DNA of 64,000 nt from Megascapheus bottae (GCA_024803745.1 JANJXV010000002.1:40321757-40385756); one strand, 5' to 3'; numbered from the stretch's first letter, positions 51,451 through 63,720 are shown. Notes: a model not told the origin generated them from the letters alone. Translations and numbers: made by a program.

Positions 51451-52640
51451 GCTGAGTCTGAATGAGAAGAATCTGTCAACCGTTGCCTCCCCAGGTATCT
51501 CTGACTTCTGATTGTCCAACTTGCCCCCTGTGTTTGGCCTTGATTTTACTGCTATTCTATTTTGCAGGCTGATATTCTATACTGTGGAGTATTAGGAGTG
51601 AAATAGGGACATAAAGCATCATATCTGAGTTCTAATTAATTTGTAAATTTATAGTTGGTTGTTCAGGGAGAAATACCCTTTAGAATAAAAAACAAGGTCA
51701 GGTTATCAAAGCTGAGACAAGTGTTTAATGAGGAGGAGGAGCACTAGGTACCCAGTGGAGAGCAGTGCAGTTAGCAGGTCAGAAAGAAAACAGTGCTCCT
51801 CCTACTTCCTGTACTTGGAGGGGTGTCAGGGTGCTATTTCCTTCACCTCAGGGAATAGTTATTTTCTGGTGAATGAACACATTATCTGAAATGGGGTCTC
51901 ATAATAAGGGGCTGCCTCTCTCTTCACCTCTCTCCTCATCTTCCGTCCTTATCATTATTTGGGACTTAATGTCTCAGGGCCAGAATTAGAATAAAGTATT
52001 GGCAGTTTGACAGAGCAAGTACCTGAGTTCCAACACTGGAACTCAGGACACCCCTCATGAATGTTAAACAAATTCTAATAGCAAAGGTACTCCTAAGGAA
52101 TCCTCCCTGACCAGATGGATCAGGGATAGATTTCCAAAATTAGTGCTGCACAGAGAATTCTCTCTCATGGACTAATTTTTCTCCCCCTCTCTGAGGACCA
52201 TCTGTCTCATGGGCAGAAGAAAAATGGGCGTCTGTTCAGATTTGCTGGGTTGCCACCTGGACTTGTTCCTATAGGGTTTTCAAACAGAAGATTTGGATGT
52301 CTTTGGACCAAACCAAAGCCTTCAGTACTTGATTCCTCAGAAAGGATTAACAACTTTAAAACATAATAATTTTTATTTCAAACCTGGTTTTGTAGAGCAA
52401 TGCCAGATGATCTACCATATAGACAAGGGATTGATAAATTATTTTTGCACAAAGGTCATTGGAGCTTATTGAGCCTCTGAATTCTACCACAAAACAAAAA
52501 CAACTCTGCTCTTCCACTATAGTTTCAAGAATATCTGAGGGTATACAAGTAGCTGTGGCCATGTTCCAGTAAAACGTTATGGAAGAAATATAGTCTATCA
52601 TTGTGATTTATAATGTATTAAAGGTAGTCACTTTCTTCCA
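51451..52640. other. Intergenic, no feature recognised
   Basis: Unique-looking sequence with no gene support. Confidence 0.45.
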
Positions 52641-52654
52641 TCTTGATTTTCTTT

Positions 52655-52860
52655 TCTTTTCTTTCTCTTTTTTTTGCTTTATTTTTTAAAATCTATTTTG
52701 TTGTAATTAATAGAAGGGTTACATTATTCTGCCAGATAGAAGATGAATCACTTCCCAAACATTGCTACCTTTTCTCATGTTTTTGTCCCCATTTCCCTCC
52801 CCCTACCCCACTCCCCACATCTTTTCTCTCTCGCTCCTTCCTTCCCTTCCTTCCTTCCTT
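52655..52860 (-). mobile_element. L1 3' UTR fragment (antisense)
   Basis: GTTGTAATTAATAGAAGGGT, CTGCCAGATAGAAGATGAAT, TTTTTGTCCCCATTTCCCTC, then a C/T tract running into (CTTC)n at 52826-52861. Confidence 0.85.
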
Positions 52861-52861
52861 C

Positions 52862-53076
52862 TTTTTTTTTTTTTTTTTTTTTTTTTTTGCCAGTCCTGGG
52901 CTTGAGCTCAGGGCCTGAGCAATGTCCTTGGACTTTCTCAAGGCCAGAGCTCTACCACTTGAGCTTCAGCACCACTTCCGGCTTTTTTCTATGTATGTGG
53001 TACCAAGGAATCGAACCTGGGTCTTCATGCATGCTAGGCAAGCACTTTAACCACTAGGCCAACCTCCTGGCCCCCC
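52862..53076 (-). mobile_element. IDL-Geo-type SINE (antisense)
   Basis: About 27 T, GCCAGTCCTGGGCTTGAGC... to CACTAGGCCAACCTCCTGGCC. Very similar to the copy at 19057, so recent. It abuts a second SINE on its right. Confidence 0.92.
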
Positions 53077-53079
53077 TTC

Positions 53080-53314
53080 TTTCTTTTTTGTCGGCTGTGG
53101 GGCTTGAACTCTGGGCCTGGGTGCTGCCCCTGAGCTCTTCACCTCAAGGCTATTGCCCTACCTCTTGATCCACAGCACCACTTCTGGTTTTCTGGTAGTT
53201 AATTGGAAATAAGAGTTTCAAGGTAGTGCCCAGACTGGCTTTGAACTGAGGTCCTCAGGTCTCAGTCTCCTGAGTAGCTAGGATTACAGGCATGAGCCAC
53301 CAGCACCCAGCCTG
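53080..53314 (-). mobile_element. B1-like/Geo composite SINE (antisense)
   Basis: TTTTTTGTCGGCTGTGGGGC...GGTAGTTAATTGGAAATAAG...GGATTACAGGCATGAGCCAC. The L1 fragment and two SINEs form one cluster. Confidence 0.9.
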
Positions 53315-55280
53315 GAAATGCTTTTAATTTTCAAAGAAAAACACTACTTACTGAATGGTGGCCCACATGCTATCATTTGCAGATTTGTTTCCTAGACCAT
53401 AAGAATTCGGTATATATGGGAGATTTTCCCATCTAAAGATTAATATTCATGCAGTATATCAAAGCTAATACTGTAAAATTTGTACCCCTTGGGTTTATAG
53501 ATTTGATTAAAAGTAGTTTTCCCCTTCCCTCTACTTCCTTCTCCTCCTCCATGTTCACTGATTATTCTCAGATTTGGTTATTTGGATGTAATTTCTTTGT
53601 CAACACAAAATGACACTAAGAATATCTCCTGCTGATGTTGGGCTCCCAGCAAAGCACCAGGTGCCTTTGAATGTCAGTCAGAACACAGCCATTTAGATAT
53701 GGTGCTGAGTGGTGCTGAGTGTGACTAGCTCAGGGTTGGGGACATTGTTGGGTTTACTGAATAAAGTAATCACATTGAATAGACTTTTACTTCTAAGCTT
53801 TGCCCATATGTGGCTTGTAGCTCTTCATCATGAAAGTAATCACTTCCTTCTCGTGATCCTGTGGGTGGTTCAGCCTATCACAATCACAGTGATGGATTTA
53901 GTCCCAGTACCTTTGTTCCCTTCCTGGTTTGGCTCTGAAAGGATACATTGAGGGGGAAAAGCTGCAGATGTGAGCCACCAAAATAAACACACTTATGACA
54001 GAACTTATGCTTCCTGTTTCTTGGTTGGGCTTAAATTCTTTATATCCAGACTGATGGTTAACTGTCTAGGCAAGTGAATTAGAAATTGTTTACATGCTAG
54101 AATGTGAATACAAGGCAAATGTGTCTGCATTATTTTGCATCATTTCCTCTCCATTCTCTCTGAGGAGAGGGGTGCTAATTGTGCCCATCTGACAGTGCTG
54201 CTTTAACTGCCCAATTTAAAGAGGCAGCATCTTGTTAGGCACATCGATACTTGCCATTTTGTTTGTGATGAGGAACATGGGGACCAGGAAAGGGACACAT
54301 CTTTTTTTTCTGCTAGTTGATTGAGTACAATATTAACCTATGGATGGCTAACGAACAATATTAACATATCTTCGTCAGTTTTGAGGCTTACTCTACTTGA
54401 TTGAATGTATCCAACGTACTTTTTTCAATGTTGGAGATATGTGAACACATTATTTGCCAGCAGTGCCTTACTCACTTGAGAATTGGTTTTGCTAGAACTC
54501 ACTCTCAGACAATAATAAATACAGAAAGTAAAGAACTACAGTGAGACAGAAAGTGGATACTGACTTAATTTTCCATCTTATTCCTGGTCTAGTGAACTCT
54601 AAGCCTCTAGGCACCCATTGATGTTAATGAAATGTATATAGTAGTTTCATGAAAAATGGTAGTTGGGAGCTATTTCCTGTAATCTTCTCATTGGGTGTTA
54701 ATGTTGACTTGCTTATTTTATTTCCCATCCACAGAGGTTTGTAAAGTCCTCTAAAAGACTAGTAGGCAAAGTTTCTTTTCTAAGTACAGGGGAAATAAAA
54801 GACAATAGAGAAAATTAATGAAGAATCAGCACAACTTTTCTACTCCGGTTTTCTACTCAGAATTGCAGGAATTTGTATGAGAATTGAACAAGTGAAATAT
54901 AAATATGCATAAAATACACTATTAATGGTTTGTCCTAGAATAGTTCATTTTTTATGCAGATGGCAAGGATGTGATGATGAGATTCTGAACGGCGTCTTCA
55001 AGAATGAGTGGAAAGACAGGCAGAAAAGGCTCAACAATATGAAATGGTGAAGGCAGGAATAGCAGCATGCTATAGAAGAACAAAGGAAGAACTTAGATAT
55101 GAGGAGAAGACCAATTAGTCACCCGACAGAAGAAGTGTATAAGCTGAGTCCCAGAAAGATGAAGGGAATGTAGCTGACAGACTGAAAAGGAAAATCAAAA
55201 CAGTGAGAGGCATGAGAACAATGTGGGAAGACCTGGAGGGGAGAAAGAATATAAGTAACTTTGAGAACTTTTCAATAGTT
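53315..55280. other. Intergenic, no feature recognised
   Basis: About 2 kb of non-repetitive-looking sequence. The stretch 54150-54300 is somewhat richer in GC and motifs. No exon supported. Confidence 0.45.
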
Positions 55281-55283
55281 CCT

Positions 55284-55524
55284 TTTTTTATTTTGTTGTC
55301 AGTCATGGGGCTTGAAATCTGGGCCTGGGTACCGTCCCAAGATCTTTAGCTCAAGGCTACCACCCTACCCCTTGAGCCACAGTGCCACTTATGGTTTTCT
55401 GGCAGTTAATTGGAGATATTTATCTCATGGACTTTAGTGTCCATGCTGGCTTTGAACTGAGATCTTCAGATTTCAGCCTCCTGAGTATCTAGGATGATAG
55501 GCATGAGCCATTGCACCCTGCTGT
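55284..55524 (-). mobile_element. B1-like/Geo composite SINE (antisense)
   Basis: TTGTCAGTCATGGGGCTTGA...GCAGTTAATTGGAGATATTT...GATAGGCATGAGCCATTGC. Possible TSD around AGTTCCTTTT/AATTCCTTTT. Confidence 0.9.
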
Positions 55525-55624
55525 GATAATTCCTTTTAACTCAAGCTTAGGGAAGAATGGAGCATATATAATCTAAGGCAAGACATACATGTATGAAAAG
55601 GGTCCAGACCTTGGTAAGCCTTAT

Positions 55625-55925
55625 ACACTGTGTTAGTCAGACTTTGGTCACTGTGGAAAATACCTGAGAGAAAGAATGTTACAGGAGTAAAGATTTATTT
55701 TGTTTATCACTTCACAGGACTCAGTCATTGTACTGTGGCAGTAGCAGAGCAGAGCAAGTCTCATTGTGGCAGCCATGAAGCAAAGAAAGAATGCCTGTAT
55801 TAGTGGACTATCCTGCTTTTCCATTTTATGAACCCCCAGGTTATGGCTGTTGCCACTTGTATCCTCTATTTGTGTTTGGAAATAGCCTCAGAGGTATGGT
55901 TTACCAGTTTCCTAAATGCTTCTCA
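55625..55925. repeat. Unnamed dispersed repeat
   Basis: GTGTTAGTCAGACTTTGGTC...AATACCTGAGAGAAAG...TAAAGATTTATTTTG: a layout I associate with a widespread mammalian repeat, but I cannot name the family. Confidence 0.4.
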
Positions 55926-56065
55926 ACCCATTAAATTGGTAATCAAGATAAACCAAGAAATCAAGATATCTATGATAATCATAGAAATCATGTTTTAAGA
56001 AAAAGTTATAAGTTTCTACTCAGTTACTGGAAATATGCTTGTGATTAAAGCTGATGGTTTCGGGG
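55926..56065. other. Intergenic, no feature recognised
   Basis: AT-rich sequence. Confidence 0.45.
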
Positions 56066-56070
56066 AAAAC

Positions 56071-56326
56071 TTTTTTTTTTTGGCGGGAGTGGAGGGGGAG
56101 GTCATGGGACTCGAACTCTGGCCTGAACACTGTCCCTAAGTTCTTCAGCTACTACCTTACCCTTGAGCCATAGCCCCACTTCCCGTTTTTCTAGTGATTA
56201 ATTGGAGATAAGAGTGTCAGGCTTTGTATTGCCTTATTGCCAGGCTGGCTTTGAACCATGGCCCTCAGATCTCAGCTTCCTGAGTAGCTAGGATTATAGG
56301 CATGAGCCACCATGTGACCAGTTTTT
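56071..56326 (-). mobile_element. B1-like/Geo composite SINE with TSD (antisense)
   Basis: T-run, G-rich start, GGTCATGGGACTCGAACTC..., TGATTAATTGGAGATAAGAG, to GGCATGAGCCACCATG. GGGGAAAACTTTT (about 56062) recurs as GGGAAACTTTT (56327). Confidence 0.9.
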
Positions 56327-56329
56327 GGG

Positions 56330-56547
56330 AAACTTTTGCATGATAGGTTTGGAGAAAAATCTAATTTAAGGAGAAAAGTTAAATGCTTCAAAGCAAATGA
56401 CATTCCAGTCTGAAATCTGTCCAATTAGGAAATAATGGTTTTAAAATCCTCTAATTCTTATGTGTGGAATCAGAAAAATAAGGATACAAGTTTAGGATTG
56501 TGATGAGATTTGGCCTATAGTCAGTTGATCACTTGTTGGAGCACTTT
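56330..56547. other. Intergenic, no feature recognised
   Basis: AT-rich sequence. Confidence 0.45.
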
Positions 56548-56559
56548 TGGAACGTTCTT

Positions 56560-57374
56560 TTTTTCATTTATTTTTATTATAATTAATAGAAAGGTTACAT
56601 TATATTCACCAGATAGAAGGTGCATTATTTCACAAACATTGATGCCCTTTCTCATGTCTTGGTCCCCATTTCTCTCTCTCCACCCCTACCCCTCATCTTG
56701 TTTTCCTCCCTTCCTTTTCCTATTTCAAATATCAGATAACAAGGTAAAATACTGTAACAATATGAGATAACTAAGGGACAGCAAGAGATGAGAGATAACA
56801 TAGTACATAAAGGACAACAATCACTCATTATATGGCTTTTGTTTCTATATCCTGGAGGTTCTTTCATTTTGTGTCATTCTATATGGCTTTATGTATCTAG
56901 GTTTTGTTCTATTGTAAATCTCTGCTAAGAGAGCCCAAGGTTTCTACTGATTATGACAAATGAGGGAAACCATTGAGCCTATGTTCCTTTGAGTCTGGCT
57001 TACTTCACTTAATAAGATTTTTTCTAAATCTTTCCATTTCCTTGCAAATGGGGCAATGTTGTTCTTTCTGACAGCAGCATAGAATTCCATTGTGTATAAA
57101 TACCACATCTTGTTGATCCACTCATCAACTGATGGGCGTCTGGGTTGTTTCCATATCTTTGCTATGGTAAATAATGCTGCAATGAACATCGTTGTGCTAG
57201 TGGATTTAGTATGCCCTTGTTTCTGGACGATTGGGTAATTGCCAAGTAGTGGAATTGCTGGGTCATAGGGAAGCTCTATATTTAGTCTTTTGAGGAACTG
57301 CCATACTGCTTTCCATAGTGGTTGAATGAGTTTGCACTCCCACCAACAGTGTAGTAGTGATTCCTCCTGGCCAC
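56560..57374 (-). mobile_element. 5'-truncated L1 with TSD (antisense)
   Basis: About 815 bp: L1 3' UTR plus the ORF2 C-terminus on the minus strand at 56944-57189 (PSVDEWINKMWYLYTMEFYA, then AFARKWKDLEK-like sequence), extending to TTTGCACTCCCACCAACAGT. TSD TGGAACGTTCTT (56548-56559) and TGGAACATTCTT (57375-57386). The one mismatch is a CpG-type change. Confidence 0.94.
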
Positions 57375-57386
57375 TGGAACATTCTT

Positions 57387-58110
57387 ATCTAAGCCATTAA
57401 TTAAAGCACCAAATGGAACGTAGTTAAGACACGGAGTGCACACGTACGTAAGAGGGAGGACTAGAGATGTTGCTTGTGACCAAGTTACAGAAGTCTGTGA
57501 AAGATATATTTAAGACATGGTTTATAGATAATGAATGATGATGTAATTTTGAACTGTATTGGAAGTAGAACTCAAGAGAGATAAAAAGAACTAAATGACT
57601 GTCACAGGCCAACTTAGAGGAAAGAGCAAGAAGGCTTATAGGACATGCAAGCATGGGTATTGTTGGAATTTGATAGTGATCAAGTTTTATTACAATTCCA
57701 AATCATTTCCTGCTTGCAGAATTGGTCTAATCTTATTTTCCTACTGATACCTTGTATATCTCCTTTCACATGGTTCTTTCATATGCTTGCATCTTAGCCA
57801 ACTTGAATAGCTTCCAGTTTTAATTAGCTCAGTATTTGTGTTTTGCCCCACATTTTTCTTTATCAACCCATGATGAGGCTGAAGGGAAGAGTAGAATTTA
57901 ACCTTTTCTTCTCAAACTTTACTTCAAAGGCCACTCTATGGTTCCTTTGCATTCTTGATCTAAAATCATCCTTAGGACATTCTTAATGGTTGCACTAAGG
58001 CTTGAAGTTATCAACTTACCTCTGTGACCCCTCCATCATCCTCTAATTCTCAGCAAGAATACACACATGCATGTTACCATCAGTCTATGAGGTATCAGTT
58101 TTTGGCTCTG
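57387..58110. other. Intergenic, no feature recognised
   Basis: Unique-looking sequence. Confidence 0.5.
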
Positions 58111-58114
58111 TACC

Positions 58115-58280
58115 TAGAGCAACTTTGTTCCTGTCTTTGAGCCACATTTGTACAATGAGTGAAACAGGATTTACCTTAGAGATTTGGTGTGAGGGCTAAG
58201 TCAGATAATAATGCCTGGCTTATCCAGTATGTGGGGAGTGGCACATGATAACTGCTGTGATGGATAACTATTAATAATGC
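58115..58280 (+). mobile_element. MIR-like ancient SINE fragment
   Basis: GTACAATGAGTGAAACAGG...GTGTGAGGGCTAAGTCAGAT...TGGGGAGTGGCACATGATAA follows MIR core and 3' order. Confidence 0.55.
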
Positions 58281-58646
58281 AAATCTTGGGCCACAAGACA
58301 CTCTTCCCATGATGCTTTCTAATAAATTAGGAAAGACATTATACATATGAATGTTTCAGAGTATATATGCAAGAGGACATTCAATAATAATAATTGTCTC
58401 TACTCCTAAGAAGTAGCAGACAATGGAAACCAACAAGAAACTTAAGGAAAAAAAAAAGAGAACAATGACCACCATAAAACCCAGCCATGTTTCACTTGGT
58501 ATTAAGGCATATCAAGAACTTTTCCCCTCCCTAATTCATATGCCAAATTACGTGGGGGATTCTGCCTCAAGGTCCTGGAAAATACCTTGTTTTGTATTAC
58601 AATGCACCTCAATTCCTTCCTTCTTCAAATGTAATGATCACTTAAG
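58281..58646. other. Intergenic, no feature recognised
   Basis: Unique-looking sequence with an ATA-rich patch. Confidence 0.45.
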
Positions 58647-58658
58647 AAGCTTCTTAGA

Positions 58659-59000
58659 GCCATATAGAATGATGCTAAATGAAAGGACTTCCAGGATATA
58701 GAAACAAAAGCCATATAATGAGTGATTGTTGTCTTTAATGTACTCTGTTATCTCTCATCTCTTTTGCTGTCCCTTGGTTATCTCATATTCTTACAGTATC
58801 TTACCTGGTTATCTGATATATTGTATATATGCATATTTGGTTATTTGATAGGGAAGGGAGGAAAAAAAGATGAGGGATGGGGGTGGGAGAGAATGGGGAC
58901 CAAGACATGAGAAAGGTATCAATGTATGTGAAGTAATGCACCTTCTATCTGGTGAATATAATGTAACCCTTCTATTAATTACAATAAAAATATATGAAAA
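58659..59000 (+). mobile_element. 5'-truncated L1 in sense orientation with TSD
   Basis: The only clear plus-strand L1 here: GGGATGGGGGTGGGAGAGAA, GCACCTTCTATCTGGTGAAT, ATTACAATAAAAATATATG and a short A-tail. TSD AAGCTTCTTAGA at 58647-58658 and 59001-59012. Confidence 0.94.
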
Positions 59001-59012
59001 AAGCTTCTTAGA

Positions 59013-59255
59013 AGTGCCCTTTAAAGGGAATGTTCCTTAAAAAGTAGCAAATGTGATGATAAATAAATTAATCTATATTTAGTCTTTAATACTCTTTCTT
59101 ACAGTTGTACCTACATAGCTTGAGTTTTAAGATATCCTAATTTTTAATCTATTGCAGATTTTGTGTTATTAAACCAAGTATAGATTAAGTAAATTATTTT
59201 AAATGAAAGGCATCCTGTCTCATCAACATAAAAAGGCACAACTATCTCATTTCTT
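59013..59255. other. Intergenic, no feature recognised
   Basis: AT-rich sequence. Confidence 0.45.
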
Positions 59256-59257
59256 GT

Positions 59258-59460
59258 GTGTGCCAGCTTAGAATCAGGGCCTGAGGGTTATCTCAGAGCT
59301 TTTTTTCATATATTTTTATTGTAATTAATAGAAGGGTTACATTATATTCACCTTATGTGGTTATTTGAAATAGGATAGGAAAGGGGGGAAATCTCTGGGC
59401 TTTTTTATTCAAGCATAGTACTCTACCATTTGAGCAACACTTCCACTTCCAGCTCATTTT
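59258..59460 (-). mobile_element. SINE second-monomer fragment split by an L1 insertion (antisense)
   Basis: Left part GCCAGCTTAGAATCAGGGCC...CTCAGAGCTTTTTT; right part TTATTCAAGCATAGTACTCTACC...CTTCCACTTCCAGC. The two halves join into a normal second monomer once the insertion and one TSD copy are removed. Confidence 0.75.
59306..59390 (-). mobile_element. Twin-primed (inverted) mini L1, about 85 bp
   Basis: 59303-59352 is identical to the reverse complement of 58951-59000 (L1 3' end). 59353-59390 (GTTATTTGAAATAGGATAGG...) is an upstream L1 3' UTR piece in the opposite orientation. TSD ATCTCAGAGCTTTTTT (59290-59305) and ATCTCTGGGCTTTTTT (59391-59406), 14/16. Confidence 0.88.
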
Positions 59461-60029
59461 TTTTTTTTTTGCCTATGTGAAGATGTCCTAAAGTTTTTAA
59501 AACAGAAATTAAAAACATGTATTACATAGGATTCTTTTTCCTTCAGATTCCTTCTACATATTTTCCTACCTGAGCAACTAATAGACTTAACCATCATAAG
59601 ATCCCAGTTATATAACCCCCTTTCTTTACCCAGGAGATGGAAGTAATCCATGGAAAACCTGAGTCTCTATTCCTTCTTTTTCTCATCTTTCCTATGGACT
59701 TTTTTTTTATGTGGCTCATGATTTATAGATACTCCCTATAGTCTCCACGTTTAGCATGTAACACAATTATCTTGAAGTGAAATCTGTTTGTATTTTTAAT
59801 CCACACAGGCACTTTCTCATTACCATAAGCTTTTGCAGTTGAGTACCACCGATCTCTTGTGTTCTTGAAAATGATTGGTGATTAAAATCACCCCTTTTGC
59901 AAGCAGCTACCCACTGCTGCTCTCCACGGAGAATAATAAACTACCATATACAGAAATATTAAGATACCACTTAGAGCATTAGAATTTTAACCACTTCCTG
60001 TGGCTGAGGCATGGGGACCTTTTCAACTC
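59461..60029. other. Intergenic, no feature recognised
   Basis: Unique-looking sequence. Confidence 0.45.
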
Positions 60030-60330
60030 TAGTGCTAGTTACTTCAACATTGGTAATGCAGCCCAGCTTAACTCCCTGCTCCCCCAGGGTCCCAGGGCTA
60101 CCTCCTGCAGTGCAGTGTGAAACTTAACTGTAATTTGTTGTGACTGATCCTTAATGCAAGTGTTAACAGTGGCTACTTGCCATGGGTAGGAGAGTAAGAG
60201 TAAGTGTTGTTTATCCAGACAAGAAGTGATACCAAAATGAGACTGGAGGTGTGATTCTAATTTGCACCTCCATTTCATTTGCCCGGAGGAATTGCATTTC
60301 ATTGTCATTATTTCTGAATATATAGATATA
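60030..60330. promoter_or_regulatory. Candidate noncoding regulatory block (weak)
   Basis: Non-repetitive, balanced composition, with TGATCCTTAATGCAAGTG, TAATTTGCACCTCCATTTCA and GGAATTGCATTTCATTGTC. An 89-codon minus-strand frame (60039-60308) lies across it without a domain. Only composition supports this. Confidence 0.2.
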
Positions 60331-63300
60331 GTGACAGAGGAAGGTTTACTGAAAGCACTGTGCTGCTAACAAATGTGGCAGCCACACTTCTCTACAGCCC
60401 TGGGTTTTGTTCATTCATGCTTCCGCCAAATCACCCCGTGCTTTAGAAGGGAAGGCCTTCACTAGAATTACCCCAGGTGTCAGCCTAGGAGGAAATACAG
60501 GTGATATGTCAGAGTACGTTTTGATGAAATTTGTCCATTATCTGTATGGTTGTACTCTTATTTTGCTTGGTTCTGTACAATAGAAAGGAAGCAATGTGTG
60601 TGAAATAGGGAAGGGAAGAAAAGGGAGAGAGACGGTGAAGTGGAAAGGGGACAGTTTCTAGTCCATGGATTCCAAAGGCTTATTCTATGAAATACTTGCC
60701 CTATAAAATGGTTCACTTTAGGAAGAAAGAATTTCCATGAAAAAAAAAGCCCAGATTCACAATAGTATCAAAATAGTAAAGGCTCAGAGAAATTCTACAG
60801 AAAAATAACCTACTTAATTTTTATTTAACTCTATACCCCCTGCACTTATTTGACCCTTGAATTCTTTTCTTTTCTAGTCATTGAATTTGCTTTTCAAAAT
60901 GCCCACATGTTCTGAGTGTTGGGGTACACATGTCTTATGACATCCATTGGTCTCTGAGGTCTTACATCCTGGGACAGACTGAATGCTTACAAAAGCACAG
61001 CAGAGATTTTCAGTAAGAGCATTAATGATATTGTCAGTGTTTATTTATTTTTATTTTATGTTTTTACTACTGGAGATGACTTTAAACAAGATGTCTTTAA
61101 ACAAGACCAAAGTGTAATTTCAGAGCCAAAAGTGTAGTTGGAATCAAACTGTGACTATTGTATTTTTCATGCATGCAGTGGTGGGGAGAAGGAAGAGTCC
61201 TGCTAGAAACTGTATCTCAGCAGCTGTGGGAGTTTTTGCTTGTCAAAAATGAGGCAGTGTTTTTACCCTGTAGCCTTACTTATTAGAGCGGCATATTGGA
61301 GGTTTGCAGACAAATTGAAACATTTCTTCATATCTACCGCTTACCATGTATTAAGGAAATAAAGCTTTAGGAGATGCATGATCGATGAATTGCCTTCCTT
61401 TGGTGACTTTTAGTAATACAAAATAGCACTTGGAGTCAGATAAAGAAATACAGTATAAAAAGAACTGTGCTATCAGCTGAACTTCATTGCTTCATAAGAA
61501 CACAAGACTAGGGAATGCAATTTGTAATGAACCAAAAGCAATGCTTGCTTTGCAGACTAGCACTTGATCACTTTAGATCATGACCCACATAATTGGTTTC
61601 CTATTGCCATATGACAGAGAGACAATTCACCCCAACATTAATGTCAGAATACTGGAAAGTAAACGCTGAGAATAGCCATGTCTACTGCTAGGAATGAATT
61701 ATGCCTGCAGTTTCAAGCTGGCTGCTGTTTAAAGTTCACACCTGAAGGTGCTGCTTTGTGAAGAACATTCTAGTCGAAGGGAAACTGCCCAGATGTAAGT
61801 AATCTTAAATCAAGGATCCCTTTTGAAAGATCTTGGAGAGGCTTCAACATTGATTATCCTGTTTGCTTATGTGAACAGAAAATTGTGCAGGTATAAAAAT
61901 AGATGCCTTGTTTTTCCAAAATAGAACCTTTTGTAACATGAAATTTAAACTGGAGCAATGACAGGATTCAGCTTCTCTAGGTATAGCAGCTGTGAAAGGT
62001 CTTCTGATTTGGTAAGAAAAAAATTGTATGGGAAATAACCATATTTCATACCCTGATCACATTTTACACGTTTAAGAACTGAATGAGCTATAGACTGTCT
62101 CACGCATAGATGGCCTGAAGGTCTTTCAGGGACTAGTGATTTTTCCTGAGATGGAGCAGTGCTAGCCAGGATGATTTCCCAAAACCCAGTTCCCTGACTT
62201 TCTGGCAGGTTTCAGATAACTGTGCCTGGCCTCATTTAGGGATTTAGAGGCACCAAGAGACAACGCATATAACTAGTGCTGACAGGTTATTTTATCTTCA
62301 ATTAAGTTGTAGCATGTACTAAGATCAGATTGTTCTACCCAAATTAAAGACATTCTTCCTTCTGCAGTTGTTGAAGCAGGAGAGAAGCTCAGAGTATAAG
62401 TTGAACTACCACATTTGAGCATCTTCTCGGCTTCACCATTTACCCATCACAAACAAATCAATGAGTCCTAGACTGCTTTCCCTTTCCTTCCTAACAGTGT
62501 AAGGAGCAGAAAGCAGGCAGCAACTGTGTACTCTGACAAATGATAGCTCTTAATCATGAAGAAAACTAATTTTTGCACAGGATATTGACATTAAGCTGAT
62601 AAGCTCTCAAATCTTACTTTCTAAAGCAAGGATTCTTCTTGTTAAAGTTTATACCTATTAATTTTTATCCTCACCACTGATCTGCTATCATTACTTGGGT
62701 CTTTTTGATTTAGTAGAAGCCACCAAATTAATGAAGAGGTAGAAAGGATAAGTAGATTTATTCAACAAACACTTTTGCACCTACCCTGTACCTTGAAATG
62801 GAGGTTGTCAGAACTCTGTACTTTGGATCAATTCGTATTGGAAGAGGCAGTCTCTGCTGTGAATTACTCAGGGTGATGATTACAACATTAGTCACCAGTA
62901 TGAGTCCAGTTAAGAAAATGTAGCCCTCTATAATAGTAAATCCTCCTTTTAATAGTGATCCTCGACAGCAAGAATAGCATAAACAGGGCAGAGGACTTCA
63001 CAATAGAATATAGCTAAATGAGCATTACCTCATGGGAGAGATCTTTATCATGTGATTCCTACAAAGATCATTTCCTGGTTTAAAAAAAAAAAACAGATGG
63101 AAGACCCAAAGAAGAAGCAGGGGGAAATGAATGCTGGACTGTTCATTCGACCACATGGCTTAAAAGTGGATGCTGTGATGGACTCTTGCCTTAGGGCTCG
63201 AGGACAAAATGAACAGCACATATGTTGTCCATACTCTAATGAAGCTTTCCTTCCAGAGGGGGAAGGCAGGCATGAATAAGTGAGTACTCAAAGTAATTAT

Positions 63301-63500
63301 AGATTTATACATGCTCTGAAGGGAGCAAAATGAAGAGGTCTGAGATAGAGAATTGGTGGTGGACTGTAAGCGGAAGCTATTTTTTCACAATTAACTTATG
63401 CACACAGTTGAGGATTGTTTTTAAAGTGATAAACATGCACAACTCTGATGTGGAACATTCTGTGTTGGTGCAAGTATGACAATTCCTAATTGTATAAGTT
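60331..63500. other. Intergenic, no feature recognised
   Basis: About 3.2 kb with no clear SINE or L1, a contrast with 39-60 kb. No exon or RNA gene supported. Confidence 0.45.
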
Positions 63501-63520
63501 CTCAGAGAAGCAGAACTGAT

Positions 63521-63569
<49 letters not shown>

Positions 63570-63720
63570 TCTATATATAGGTTTCTATTATAAGGAATTG
63601 GCTTGGACAGTTCTGGAGACAGGGAAGTTCCATGTGATAAAATGGCAGAGCCCACAGGCCTAAGAACCACAAACAACCACTGGTGTTCTTCCTACCTAAA
63701 ACCCAGGAGGCTTTCATTTT
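63500..63720. repeat. Unnamed dispersed repeat around a TG tract
   Basis: CAGAGAAGCAGAACTGATGG, then (TG)n, then ATTATAAGGAATTGGCTTGG...GGCCTAAGAACCAC. This layout recalls an old mammalian repeat whose name I cannot give. Confidence 0.4.
63521..63569. repeat. (TG)n microsatellite
   Basis: About 24 TG units. Confidence 0.95.

Noticed and set aside
55625..55925. Endogenous retroviral LTR
   Set aside because: The layout is repeat-like, but I see no LTR ends, primer-binding site or retroviral frame, so no such call is made.
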